NCBI GenBank assembly: GCA_027577595.1
Contig: JANBRJ010000046.1
Location: forward strand, 62,001 to 126,000
Source of the DNA: Coemansia sp. RSA 487
Taxonomy: Eukaryota > Kickxellomycota > Kickxellomycetes > Kickxellales > Kickxellaceae
Direction: 5' to 3'
Length of the DNA: 64,000 bases
The translations under genes and the position numbers were made by a program. Below the pieces are notes generated by a model. It did no database searches. It was not told where the DNA came from and saw nothing but the letters and a program-made list of their open reading frames with translations. Of this stretch, positions 9,821 through 18,360 are shown in pieces (position 1 is the stretch's first letter; the number at the start of each line of letters is the position of its first letter).

Positions 9821-11287
9821 CTAAGCCCCAAGGCCACGGCGCCCACCACGAATCATCACATCGACAGGCATGGCTCTTCCTTTCTCTTGGGCCCCAAGCC
9901 CTGTTCCAGGCTGCCAGCCCATCTGCTCAAGCATCTTGTGGCCAATGTTTGACGAACCGACTGCTGGTGCGTTCTCTGCAACCATTTTTCCATGCGAAGT
10001 ATCCGAGGGCACGCCACCAGATCCCTTGGCACGCCGGCCATTTGGTTTCTTCCCTTTGCCAGTGCTGCTGTTGCTGCTGCTGGCCTGGTTGTTTTGTCCG
10101 CCGATAAACTCTTCTGGAATCAGGCCGCCGTTGTCAAACAAAGTAAGAATCCTGTTGATCCGTCGGCGCTGGCGTGGAATTTGGGTGTTTTGCGTAGCAG
10201 TGAGCACCGGCGCGCGTCTGGTACCACTGCCGTAGGACTTGGACTTTATTCCGTACTCACGGGCAAAAATGTGGACTATTTGCCGCTCGTGTCGGTTCAT
10301 CGGCTCCATCCATAGGCTGCTCATGTCGTCCGAGCGTGCAAGCATATCGAGGCGTTTGAGCACCCTGTAAGGGTCAAATCCTGGCGATGGCCCATCCCTG
10401 TCGCTAGCCTTGTTCTTTGCTTGGGCTTTATTCTCCTTGGGCTTTCTTTTGTTTTGGGAAATTCCTGAGTGGCCGCCGCTCTGCTTTCGGTTTCTAGGGC
10501 TTCTATCGGGCCCAGGGAGGCACTCGGGGTCAATAGAGCATGGAAAACCATCGTCCTCGTCATACCCGCTACTGTTGTAGAAAGCAGAGCCGGTGTGCAG
10601 CTCGTCCTCGGAGCTTTGGAGGATTTCGTCCATAATCTCCATATCGTCCTCCAGTGGATTCTCTATCTGGAAGCGGCCGTCATCACCGTCGTAATTTTCA
10701 TCGTACGATGAAGTCGCGTTTTTGCTTGTTGATTTATTGGCCCGATAATTATAGTCCATGCCACCACCTATCTCTCGCTCCATAAATCCGCTCCCCACAG
10801 CTGCAGACAGCAGTTCCTCCAAGCCATCCTCGCCCAGATTGGCAATAAAGTCGCCCATGCAGTCCTGAGCATCCAAGCTGTCTTGTTGTCTAAGAGGAGG
10901 CATCCTGCGCTCTTTCCTAGATGCATTAGAGCTACGTGCGTTCTTGTCCTTATTTTCGGCAGCTCGATTTTTGCTCCTAAATGAGTTTTTCTTCTTCCCT
11001 TTCGTCGAACCTTCGCTTACTTCAAGTTGGAGAAACTGCAAGTCCAATCCTTTGGCTTTCTGTTTGCCCTTTCTGCCGGATCCCTTGGGGTTATTTGCCG
11101 TGGTAGCCGTAGCAGGAGCAGTTATATCGTCGCTGATAATTTCTATAGAAGGTTGGGCTGCTTGGCTAGTTGGTCCTTGACGCCTTGCAGAATTCGAAGT
11201 AGAGACTGTGAACTCGCGGGCTGTCGTGGCTGTGGTGCACTGGATATCAGCCGACCCTTTTGTATCTATATAAAACAAATCGTCCAT
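9821..11287 (-). CDS. Sqs1-like R3H and G-patch protein
   Basis: A 488-aa protein starting at MDDLFYIDTKG (11287). An open frame continues 144 bases upstream, but its translation is AT-driven and hydrophobic and is probably leader. An R3H domain sits at about 327-364 (NRHERQIVHIFAREYG, SYGSGTRRAPVL). A G-patch closes the protein at about 449-488 (GHKMLEQMGWQPGTGLG, RRGLGA). R3H plus a C-terminal G-patch is the architecture of fungal Sqs1/Pfa1, which activates the helicase Prp43 in ribosome biogenesis and spliceosome disassembly. Between are long acidic and Lys-rich disordered stretches. The protein is shorter than yeast Sqs1 (767 aa). Confidence 0.85.
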   Translation of the reverse strand: MDDLFYIDTKGSADIQCTTATTAREFTVSTSNSARRQGPTSQAAQPSIEIISDDITAPATATTANNPKGSGRKGKQKAKGLDLQFLQLEVSEGSTKGKKKNSFRSKNRAAENKDKNARSSNASRKERRMPPLRQQDSLDAQDCMGDFIANLGEDGLEELLSAAVGSGFMEREIGGGMDYNYRANKSTSKNATSSYDENYDGDDGRFQIENPLEDDMEIMDEILQSSEDELHTGSAFYNSSGYDEDDGFPCSIDPECLPGPDRSPRNRKQSGGHSGISQNKRKPKENKAQAKNKASDRDGPSPGFDPYRVLKRLDMLARSDDMSSLWMEPMNRHERQIVHIFAREYGIKSKSYGSGTRRAPVLTATQNTQIPRQRRRINRILTLFDNGGLIPEEFIGGQNNQASSSNSSTGKGKKPNGRRAKGSGGVPSDTSHGKMVAENAPAVGSSNIGHKMLEQMGWQPGTGLGAQEKGRAMPVDVMIRGGRRGLGA

Positions 11288-11507
11288 TGAAATAAAATGC
11301 TTGGATTTGAAACAGGGAAAATAAATATTAAATTTAAAAAGTAAAGAGCAAAGAGTAAAGAAGAGAAAGAGCTTTTCCTTGTGACTGTTTTGTGGACAAA
11401 ATTTAGCAAATACGCAGCATCCTCTCACCAATCAAAGTTGCTGACTTGAACTTACTCCACTCACTTTTATAAAAATGTGGTAGGAGGAAACAAACACCAG
11501 TTCGGCT

Positions 11508-12485
11508 CTAGTTTGACTCAAGGCACCCATAATGAAAGGCCTTGCTCGCAATGTTGCTCTTTATATCCACATCGCGCCAGAGCGGAGGCAAAAGGTGCGA
11601 GGTCCGAGGATCCGTTTGCAGATGCCTGCTACATACGCTGCACGTAGCCGAGAACAGGTTTTCAAACAGACTGAACCACTGGACAATCTTTGACAGCCGA
11701 TGCTCAACCGAAAATCCCGATATAGAAAACCAGATAATGTTGGAGTCGTATGCAATGCGATTGAACACCTGGCACCTCGAAAAGGGGCCATGTTCGTCAT
11801 CGGAAAACACATGCAGCGATGTAACTTCAAACAGCTCGCGCCCGCTGCCAATGCTCACTTGCTTTAGGTTTATCGACATTCGAATTACTGTTGGAATGCT
11901 CACAGACAGAAGCCGCATACGCTTGCTGACCGCGTGCTTGACAAACCGCAGCTGCGGATGCTGCTCGCGAAGCACCTTGATGCGGTTGTCTAGTTCGTCT
12001 TCGGTAAGCCCTTCGCCGAAATCACCAATCTGCACTTGCATGGCCGATATGTCCAACTCGCGCACCGCGCTGTCTATCGTCTCGGTTGTGTGTTTAATGT
12101 TGCCACGCTCAGTCATTAACCGTACGTATGGCGAGTGCTCGTCCAACAGCTGTTGTACTTCATCGGGTATAAGCTTTTCGCGGGGCTTCTTTTCAAGCCG
12201 TGCAACCTCTGCTTGGTTTTGTGAAAGCGTGGTGATCATGCTCTGTAATGCTTCAAGCGTGCTGGATATATCGGTATGTACCGCTTCAGCAACAGACTTG
12301 TCCTTGCGGATCGTGCTCATACCAGCCAAATCGCCAAATGATTTGTAGATCGACGACTGCGCCTCGTATGCCTTTTCAGCTAGTCTATCGATCTGCGCCA
12401 AAACATCATACGTCTTGGCAAGCGATTGCTCGCATTTTTCCATTGCTGGATTGGGCTCACAGTTTACTGATTGGTATGCTGCCAT
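11508..12485 (-). CDS. Mediator complex subunit 27-like protein
   Basis: A 325-aa single-exon protein. The C-terminal zinc-binding region is diagnostic: CSVC at 282-285, HLQ, LPPLWRD at about 299-305, then AFHYGC with His318 and Cys321. This is the Med27 tail (CxxC, PPxWRD, FHxxC). The N-terminal 150 residues are helical and probably coiled (MITTLSQNQAEVARLEKK), as in head/tail-module subunits. Med27 is present in animals and many fungi but has no obvious ortholog in budding yeast. The gene lies 220 bases upstream of, and in the same orientation as, the Sqs1-like gene. Confidence 0.82.
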   Translation of the reverse strand: MAAYQSVNCEPNPAMEKCEQSLAKTYDVLAQIDRLAEKAYEAQSSIYKSFGDLAGMSTIRKDKSVAEAVHTDISSTLEALQSMITTLSQNQAEVARLEKKPREKLIPDEVQQLLDEHSPYVRLMTERGNIKHTTETIDSAVRELDISAMQVQIGDFGEGLTEDELDNRIKVLREQHPQLRFVKHAVSKRMRLLSVSIPTVIRMSINLKQVSIGSGRELFEVTSLHVFSDDEHGPFSRCQVFNRIAYDSNIIWFSISGFSVEHRLSKIVQWFSLFENLFSATCSVCSRHLQTDPRTSHLLPPLWRDVDIKSNIASKAFHYGCLESN

Positions 12486-12700
12486 TTAAAGTATATGCAA
12501 AATAAAGCAAAATATCATTAAGGGAAAAGAAATCAAAGTGCTGCTATGATGATGTACTGTTTATTAAATATCCACGTGGATGCAGTAAAAATTTTGGGAA
12601 AGCTCCAAGACGATGCTGGATGGTCTCTATAAAACTGTCTGCTATGTCTAGTTAAAGGGCAGCTTACGCCAACCTCATGGCTATATGACTTTAATCATGT

Positions 12701-13291
12701 CTAAATGCCTTTACGAAGCCCGTAAACCCATCGCTCTTTGATACACCGCGATGGTTGTTTTTCGCAACCCAGCCTCATCAATCCTGGTTCGCAGCCAGCG
12801 GGGAACCCGTCAGCCACACCGCTTATTCTTATTTGCTTCTTCATCGGCTGTCGTCGTCGTCCTGGGCGGATCTTCGAACACTCTTTCTTGTCTATCTGTC
12901 TCTTGTTCCTCGCTAGCCATCTATCTCTCACATACGCCAGGCGCTTCCTGTACGCCAGCTGCAGTACAGATCCTACCATGATGACCGTCAGGTCTCGCGC
13001 CATCTGCTGATGTGGATGCATGTCCTGTCGTAGGGTCTCGGTGGCAGTCCGCTTGTCCTTCTGCGTTATACCCACTATAGGGGCCCGCTTACGGACGTAC
13101 TCGTCAGTCCACATAGCTACTACGCTTCCCATCTGTGGTGCTGGCAGCCCCGGGTCTCCTCTGGTGCCTCGTTGGTATGGCCTCTCAGGCAGTGCCACAT
13201 TTCTGGCCCCAGGTATACTTGCGGATACCAAGCTGCCTCGCGCTTGGAAATGGATAATATGCACCAAGATGTGTGCAACACATATAACCAT
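12701..13291 (-). pseudogene. Possible C-terminal ORF2 remnant of a LINE-type retrotransposon
   Basis: A 196-codon open minus frame with GC-rich third positions and non-repetitive composition. It includes MWTDEYVRKRAPIVGITQKD and, near residue 105, a hydrophobic helix running into LQLAYRKRLAYVRDRWLA. Such a hydrophobic-then-basic helix occurs near the end of many LINE ORF2 proteins. I cannot see reverse transcriptase motifs, so the assignment is weak. The location in an island with another LINE on the same strand supports it. It may be an unrelated gene fragment. Confidence 0.25.
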
Positions 13292-13322
13292 CTATCGGAA
13301 TATGCCAGTAGCGTGTTATAGT

Positions 13323-13712
13323 ATGCTATCGAGAACAACAACCAAGGTCAGGCGCAAGCTTGGTGTCATTTTTGGTGACTACCAGGCATATGCAAAGGTG
13401 CTAGATGGCAAGATCGCGGCTGTATTCGAGTTTGAACAAGCGAAGATTGATACACAGGCATTCAATATGCTCTATGCATCTAAGCAAGCTGCAATCCCAG
13501 CTAGAATCGAAAAGGCACAAGACAAGCTACGCAAAGTGGAGACTTGCGAAGCACAGCTTCAAGCGGAATACCAAGAGCTGCTTGATCGCAGAAACGCATT
13601 GGCTGCGGAAATCGGTGCTAGACTGGGTCCTCAGCAAAAGCAATACTTGATGCTTATTTTTCTGTTTTTGAAATTTTATCATGCTTTTTATTTGCAACTG
13701 CATCAATCGCTC
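13323..13712 (+). pseudogene. BAR-domain-like gene fragment (sorting-nexin type?)
   Basis: The plus frame carries about 130 residues with the spacing of the long helices of a sorting-nexin BAR domain: FGDYQAYAKVLDGKIAAVFE, FEQAKIDTQAFNMLYASK, then IEKAQDKLRKVETCEAQLQA and EYQELLDRRNALAAEI. No PX domain or plausible upstream exon is seen; the DNA 5' of it reads as the antisense of a possible LINE tail. The frame stays open to 13781 and so overlaps the 3' end of the convergent nuclease gene. I read it as a truncated duplicate of a host gene, or a small orphan coiled-coil gene. The family call is tentative. Confidence 0.35.
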
Positions 13713-16257
13713 TTAGCTGGCGCTGCTGGTCAAACATTCTACTGGTATCCACTTCTTAGTAGCGGCGTCGAGCTTGTGTAGCTGGGTCAGAATATGTACA
13801 ACGTTGCTGCCAATAGCAATCCCAATGTCGAGGCGCTCGGTGCACCCGGAAAGACATGCTGGGTACTTCTTTTCTATTATCTGGTCCAGCGCTTCTTTAG
13901 CCAGGACTTCGTGATGCTTAATGTTATCACGTTTTTCTTGAGGAATCAGCTTAAACTCGATCAGAACGCCAAACTGGTTTGGTTGGTTGTTGGTGCTGTA
14001 TAGCCGCATCAAATGGTCGCAGCGCCCGTCGCCTGTGTGGTTCTCGCGTGTTGTAACAGCATGCGATGTATGTGAGGATGCCTGATCTGGGTGCGAGAGT
14101 GCTCCAAGACACGATGCCGCTGCCAATACAGCTGCCACAATGTTTGCATAATGCTTCTCCTTGTATTTTGCATGGTTTGTGAGTGTGCCAAATGCCTCAT
14201 TGATAAAGCTGGAAAGGATGGTGGTCTTGCCTTCCCAAAGTTCAACAAGCAACGACCCACGGGCATTGACGTCAGATCTTTCTGTAAACCCTGTTCCCAA
14301 CAGCGTACGTGTGAAAAGAGTGCACCACACATTATACACCTCATGGTTCGGGATGCACACAGAGTCTGGATGCTTGTGCGTCAGATAGCCGGCAAAAAGA
14401 CAGAGCGTGAGCATTCCCTCTGCTGAATATTTGCCGGAACTAATAATGTTTATATTGGGCTTTGGAAGCTGCAGTGAAACCGCCTGGCTGTTACTAAGAG
14501 CGAGATCGTGATCAAGCCCGCTAAGCCTTGTCTCCCTGTACTCGCGAATTAGGCTTTCCATTAAACGAATAGCTTGATCGCGATAGTTGATAAACTGTTG
14601 TTCGATAAGATCGGCTGTACCTGTGGCAACCCAGTATGCTCTGGCTGCGGAGTTGATGGCATCAGGTACGCTCTGAATCTCCCCATGCTCAGACGACTCT
14701 AGTTGGCTGCAGAGGCATTCTATAAAAGCACAAACCGACCATGGATTGTGCTTTCCACGGAACCGCCCAAAATGATACCCGTTGTACCAGTCCTTTATCA
14801 CCGCCATAACTTCGTCCCTGTGCTCGGCTATCTGCGGAAAGCGAATGGCACTCTTTTCCAGCAGCCCCTCAACTTCCTTTGTGTTAAACCAGAAGGAGTC
14901 TGTCAATGCGTCCAATCCCCTGCCAGAGTGTTTGTAAGTGGCACTAATGGTACTGCCATTTCCTGTTACATTCTTGAATGGCACCATCGAAAAATCTACA
15001 ATATTATTTGCGCCGGATCCGAGCTCCGCCAATGGTACTTCGAACACGCCAACCAAGAGTCCTTTACGGAGGTAGCGGTTATCCTATAGCACCAGAACAA
15101 ACGGCAACATTAACAAATACATATATGTGACAAGCAGTTTGCATAAATAAGAGGATTGGAAGAGTTCCTTGCGGCTTACCTTGAACATTGCCTGAATCAA
15201 ACCCTTGAGCGAGATTTGCACCTCTTTCTTCTCTTTCTCATCGCTCCACGACTCCAAACTGGAATGGATAAAAGGGACGTCATATTCGTCGATGAGTAAG
15301 ATGTATTTACCAATACATTCGCCCACAAACTCCGATAGATTTCTAAAAAGTTGCATGGGCAGATCTACATACTTGCTGGCAAACTCTTTGGTGTCATATA
15401 TAGCACCGTTGTAAATGGCGAGGGCTTTCTGAAGCCTTTGTAAGTATTTGTTGGTGTTTTCAACTTTAACGTCATTGATAAATGGGTATTGTTCAATCCA
15501 ATGATCCGCAGCAGCTGCAATCGCATCGCAGAGTCTAGCATAAAATCTCCCAGCTGGTGTTCCCTTACACAAACTAAACGATATGTGTATCACTGGGTGC
15601 TGCATGAAATGCTCATCGAAAAATGCATGGTGTTTCTTCTTAAGCAATGAATCCTTGAACAACAGTGTGCGCTTTAGCCGACACTTTGTAGCAACGTCCA
15701 TCTCTCGTATCTGCTCTGCCGATCGACCAAGATCTTCAATCGCGCTGTCTGGAGCATCTAGATGCGACTCTTCTGACGCCTTGCTAAAGAACAGAAGCAG
15801 CTGAATTAGACTGTATGTTTTGCCGGAACGACGTGGCAAGCATATGCGACCAGATGCCTTGATCTTCTCCCAAAAGCCAATACAAAAAAGTGACTTGTCG
15901 ACCGTGCAAACAATCGCACTATCAGCATCGGTAAATGAGGCATTGACGCCTACATAGGTTCCAGAAACTCTGACTGGCGAGCTGCTTAGTTTAAACAAAT
16001 CCAATGCCTCTTCAGAAGCCCGCAGTTCTGGCGTATGTTGCCCCGGTGTTCGTAGCTCAGGCGGTGGCGGACTGCTGCTTAACACTTCAGAAGACTGCAG
16101 TTCGGGCATATGCTGTTCCAGTGTACGCAGTTCAGGTTGGCCAATGCTATCTGGTGGCTGATGACGTGTCTCGTTTGCTCTGCTGGTGTTTCGTTGCCGG
16201 CGCCCACGCTCGTTTATAACGAGACCAGCCTCGTCTTCATCGTCAGGCACGTTCTTC
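13713..16257 (-). CDS. AAA-ATPase-like (PF09820-type) / PD-(D/E)XK nuclease (PF08011-type) protein
   Basis: Exons 16257-15180 and 15083-13713 join through a 96-base intron (donor GTAAGC, acceptor ATAG), giving NRYLRKGLLVGVFEVPLAEL across the junction. Counting from the GTG codon at 16250 there are 813 codons. The P-loop LPRRSGKT is at 138-145 and Walker B ILLIDEYD at 317-324. The nuclease core is GRCDHLM (Asp713) with IEFK (Glu733, Lys735), so both active sites look intact. Residues 39-83 contain two copies of a Pro-rich ELRT...PEL segment. The true start is unclear: the first in-frame ATG is codon 48, and a 42-base intron (16299-16258) could instead join an ATG at 16313. The family is common in anaerobic bacteria and expanded in some early-diverging fungi; its role in fungi is unknown. 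It sits among transposon remnants. Confidence 0.85.
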
Positions 16258-16313
16258 CTAGTAATTCAGCACTTTTGAAAACAAAAGTATGCTTAGTACG
16301 CATTGTTGGACAT

Positions 16314-16682
16314 TGTCGACTGGCAAAATGAGCTCTGGAAATAAATGTTTATACCTTTTCATTGATTTGGACGATGAAATTCGCATAAGAAATTGTATGT
16401 AAAAATGCAGGAGAAATGCGTGCTCAACACAAAGGGAAAATTATAAACAAGTAAATAAAGAGAGACAAAACAGTGAATAGCGTTTGTGATGGGAAGGGTG
16501 CGGTTTTCGTTTTTTGGCATGCAAAAAATGGTGGGTGATATCAAGAATTTTATTCAGTGGAATCGTAGTTCCTTTCTATGACATTCACAGCTTTTATAAT
16601 TGTTCAAATATCTACAAACAATCTGAACAACTGGGAAGCATATGGTATATGCCTCCCAGCAATATGATTAACTTCTCACGAG
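16314..16682. other. AT-rich spacer, no gene seen
   Basis: Upstream flank of the nuclease gene up to the transposase remnant. One short inverted sequence (CTGGGAAGCATATGGTATATGCCTCCCAG) lies at about 16629-16657 and could be a remnant of transposon structure. Nothing else is recognised. Confidence 0.4.
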
Positions 16683-16882
16683 TCAATCGTATTGCGGTTC
16701 AGTCCAGCTCGATTTGAGCATCGAGTTGATATTCTTTATATCGATGCTGTTCCAGAGTTTGTAAATAATTGTCTCTTTGTAATTGCATGTCGAGTATCTT
16801 GTTGATTCTCTGGAAAATCTGTGCTTCAAAATTCCCCACAGATTTTCAATTGGATTGAGGTCAGGAGAATTTATATCACACT
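16683..16882 (-). mobile_element. Tc1/mariner-type transposase remnant (3' end only)
   Basis: Read on the minus strand, 16882 to 16683 gives an open stretch containing NSPDLNPIENLWGILKHRFS and ending KSSWTEPQYD-stop. SPDLNPIENLWG is the hallmark block around the third catalytic acidic residue of Tc1/mariner DDE transposases. Only about 65 C-terminal codons remain. The DNA-binding domain and first two catalytic aspartates are missing, and the 5' break coincides with the start of a short repeat (16893 onward). No terminal inverted repeats were found. A dead fragment of a DNA transposon. Confidence 0.85.
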
Positions 16883-16892
16883 ATTGACTCTA

Positions 16893-17095
16893 GGGCTGCT
16901 ACGTAGAAGTATTCAATATATTATTAAAAACAGAACTGAGGATGACATGGCAAATATAGTATGAATGTCGGATCATTTATATAGTCGTAGAACCAAGAGT
17001 TGTGATAATATTTCCCTAAATCACATGTCAATAATATGACATATATATGACATATATCATTTGTTGTATATATTGATGTATGCAAAGCTGGCATA
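16893..17095. repeat. Short repeat family, copy A (about 200 bp)
   Basis: Starts at GGCTGCTACGTAGAAG and ends near GTATGCAAAGCTGGCAT. It aligns end to end with 17307-17485. Shared blocks include GAGGATGACATG/AAGGATGACATG, ATAGTCGTAGAACCAAGA/ATAGCCGTAAACCACCAAGA, CATGTCAATAATATGAC/CATCAAGAATATGACAC and TGTATGCAAAGCT(A/G)GCAT. Copy A also carries a local duplication of GACATATAT. It lies between the transposase remnant and the endonuclease remnant of a LINE. Not classified. Confidence 0.7.
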
Positions 17096-17306
17096 TCAGA
17101 TATCCTTTGCTGTGATTGTGGCGGCGTGTCCGGTTGGCATCAGCGATGTGCAGTGAGAGGAAGGTGTAGTCTGAGTGCGTTGTTCAGAACGCCTCGGCGC
17201 TCTTGGTTCCTGGAGTGAGGCGTTCAGGCGTGATGAAGAAGTAGTCCAGCCGCGAGATATGCATGTATTGCGGGTTGGCGGCTGTGGTGACAGGCAGCTG
17301 CGGTAT

Positions 17307-17485
17307 GGCTGTTACGTAAGAGTATAATATATATTTTTAAACAGACTAAGGATGACATGAAGAAATGGTGTGAGTGTTAGGCTGTTTTATAGCCGTAAAC
17401 CACCAAGAATCATGATACCATTCAGAAATCACCCATCAAGAATATGACACCATATATCTTGTTATTGTATGCAAAGCTAGCATGA
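17307..17485. repeat. Short repeat family, copy B (about 180 bp), inserted in LINE ORF2
   Basis: From GGCTGTTACGTAAGAG to GTATGCAAAGCTAGCAT; a diverged direct repeat of 16893-17095. It is AT-rich and splits the GC-rich endonuclease coding sequence between the GDFN part and the SRLDYFF part, so it inserted after the LINE did. No clear terminal inverted repeat or target duplication can be read, though CTGT occurs at both ends in opposite orientation. It could be a MITE, a SINE or an introner-like unit. Confidence 0.7.
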
Positions 17486-18360
17486 CAGTTGCGGCCTGGA
17501 TCTGTGCCTGCGCCCGCATGTCTTCCGTCTGCGCGGTGGTAAGCAATGTTGAAATCGCCGCCGAGGATGAAGCGCTGGCCTGCAATTCTGTACGGCAGGA
17601 TTTTATCACCAAGTTCGCGGATGGCGGCATCATTGGATGGCGTTGGGCCATGGAAGTTGGCAAGAAGGATACCAAAAGGTCGGAGGAGGGCGACGGCGAG
17701 GCGCTCATTGGAAAGGTGCGTGGGAAGCACTACTCTATCAGCGAGGACCGTTTCGACTAGGATGCAAGCATCGAAGCAGTTGTTGTGCCGCGTATCCGAT
17801 CATAGAACGGTGTATGTGGGCAGATGTATCTGCAATTCGGTGGTTGAGTCGTCTGATGTGGAGAACTCCTGGATAAAGACGATTGAAGATCGTTCTACCT
17901 GCACGTTTGTCTGCAGAGCTTGTAGTTTTTCCGTGCGGCGTTCGGTGGCTCCTCGGCTTGTAGCTCAAGGGATGTGGCGACTTCTGCGTTCTGTGTAGCT
18001 ACGGTGGATCCGTTTGCAGGAGCTGGCACAGTGGGTAGAATTGACGTGTCATTTTTTGTGTTGTTGTTAGTGCCAACAAAGGGATGGCATGGATGTAGAT
18101 AGTGCGCGCTGGGGGCACGCGGGGGGACGATCTTGGCAGGGACTGGCTCGCGAGCTGGGACTTTTGTTGTTATTTGTAGGACTGCGATAACTATGCTTAT
18201 TTGCGGCACTAGCTACTAGTTGACTGCCTGTGTTTGGATTCATGGGGATGGCGGCGGCGGTAGGGAGTCGTGCACGGTGCTCTCAGTAGTCTGTTACTGG
18301 CTCCTCGCTCTCAGGTAGAGTCCCTTCCGGCTCGTCATCGGATGAATCTAGAGCAGTGGA

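Noticed and set aside
13020-13320. First 100 codons of the plus frame leading into the BAR-like part
   Set aside because: They are the antisense of the possible LINE tail and carry no domain; only the later part is retained.
17307-17485. Reading repeat copy B as a spliceosomal intron
   Set aside because: Its GT...AG ends lie on the plus strand, while the interrupted LINE frame is on the minus strand.
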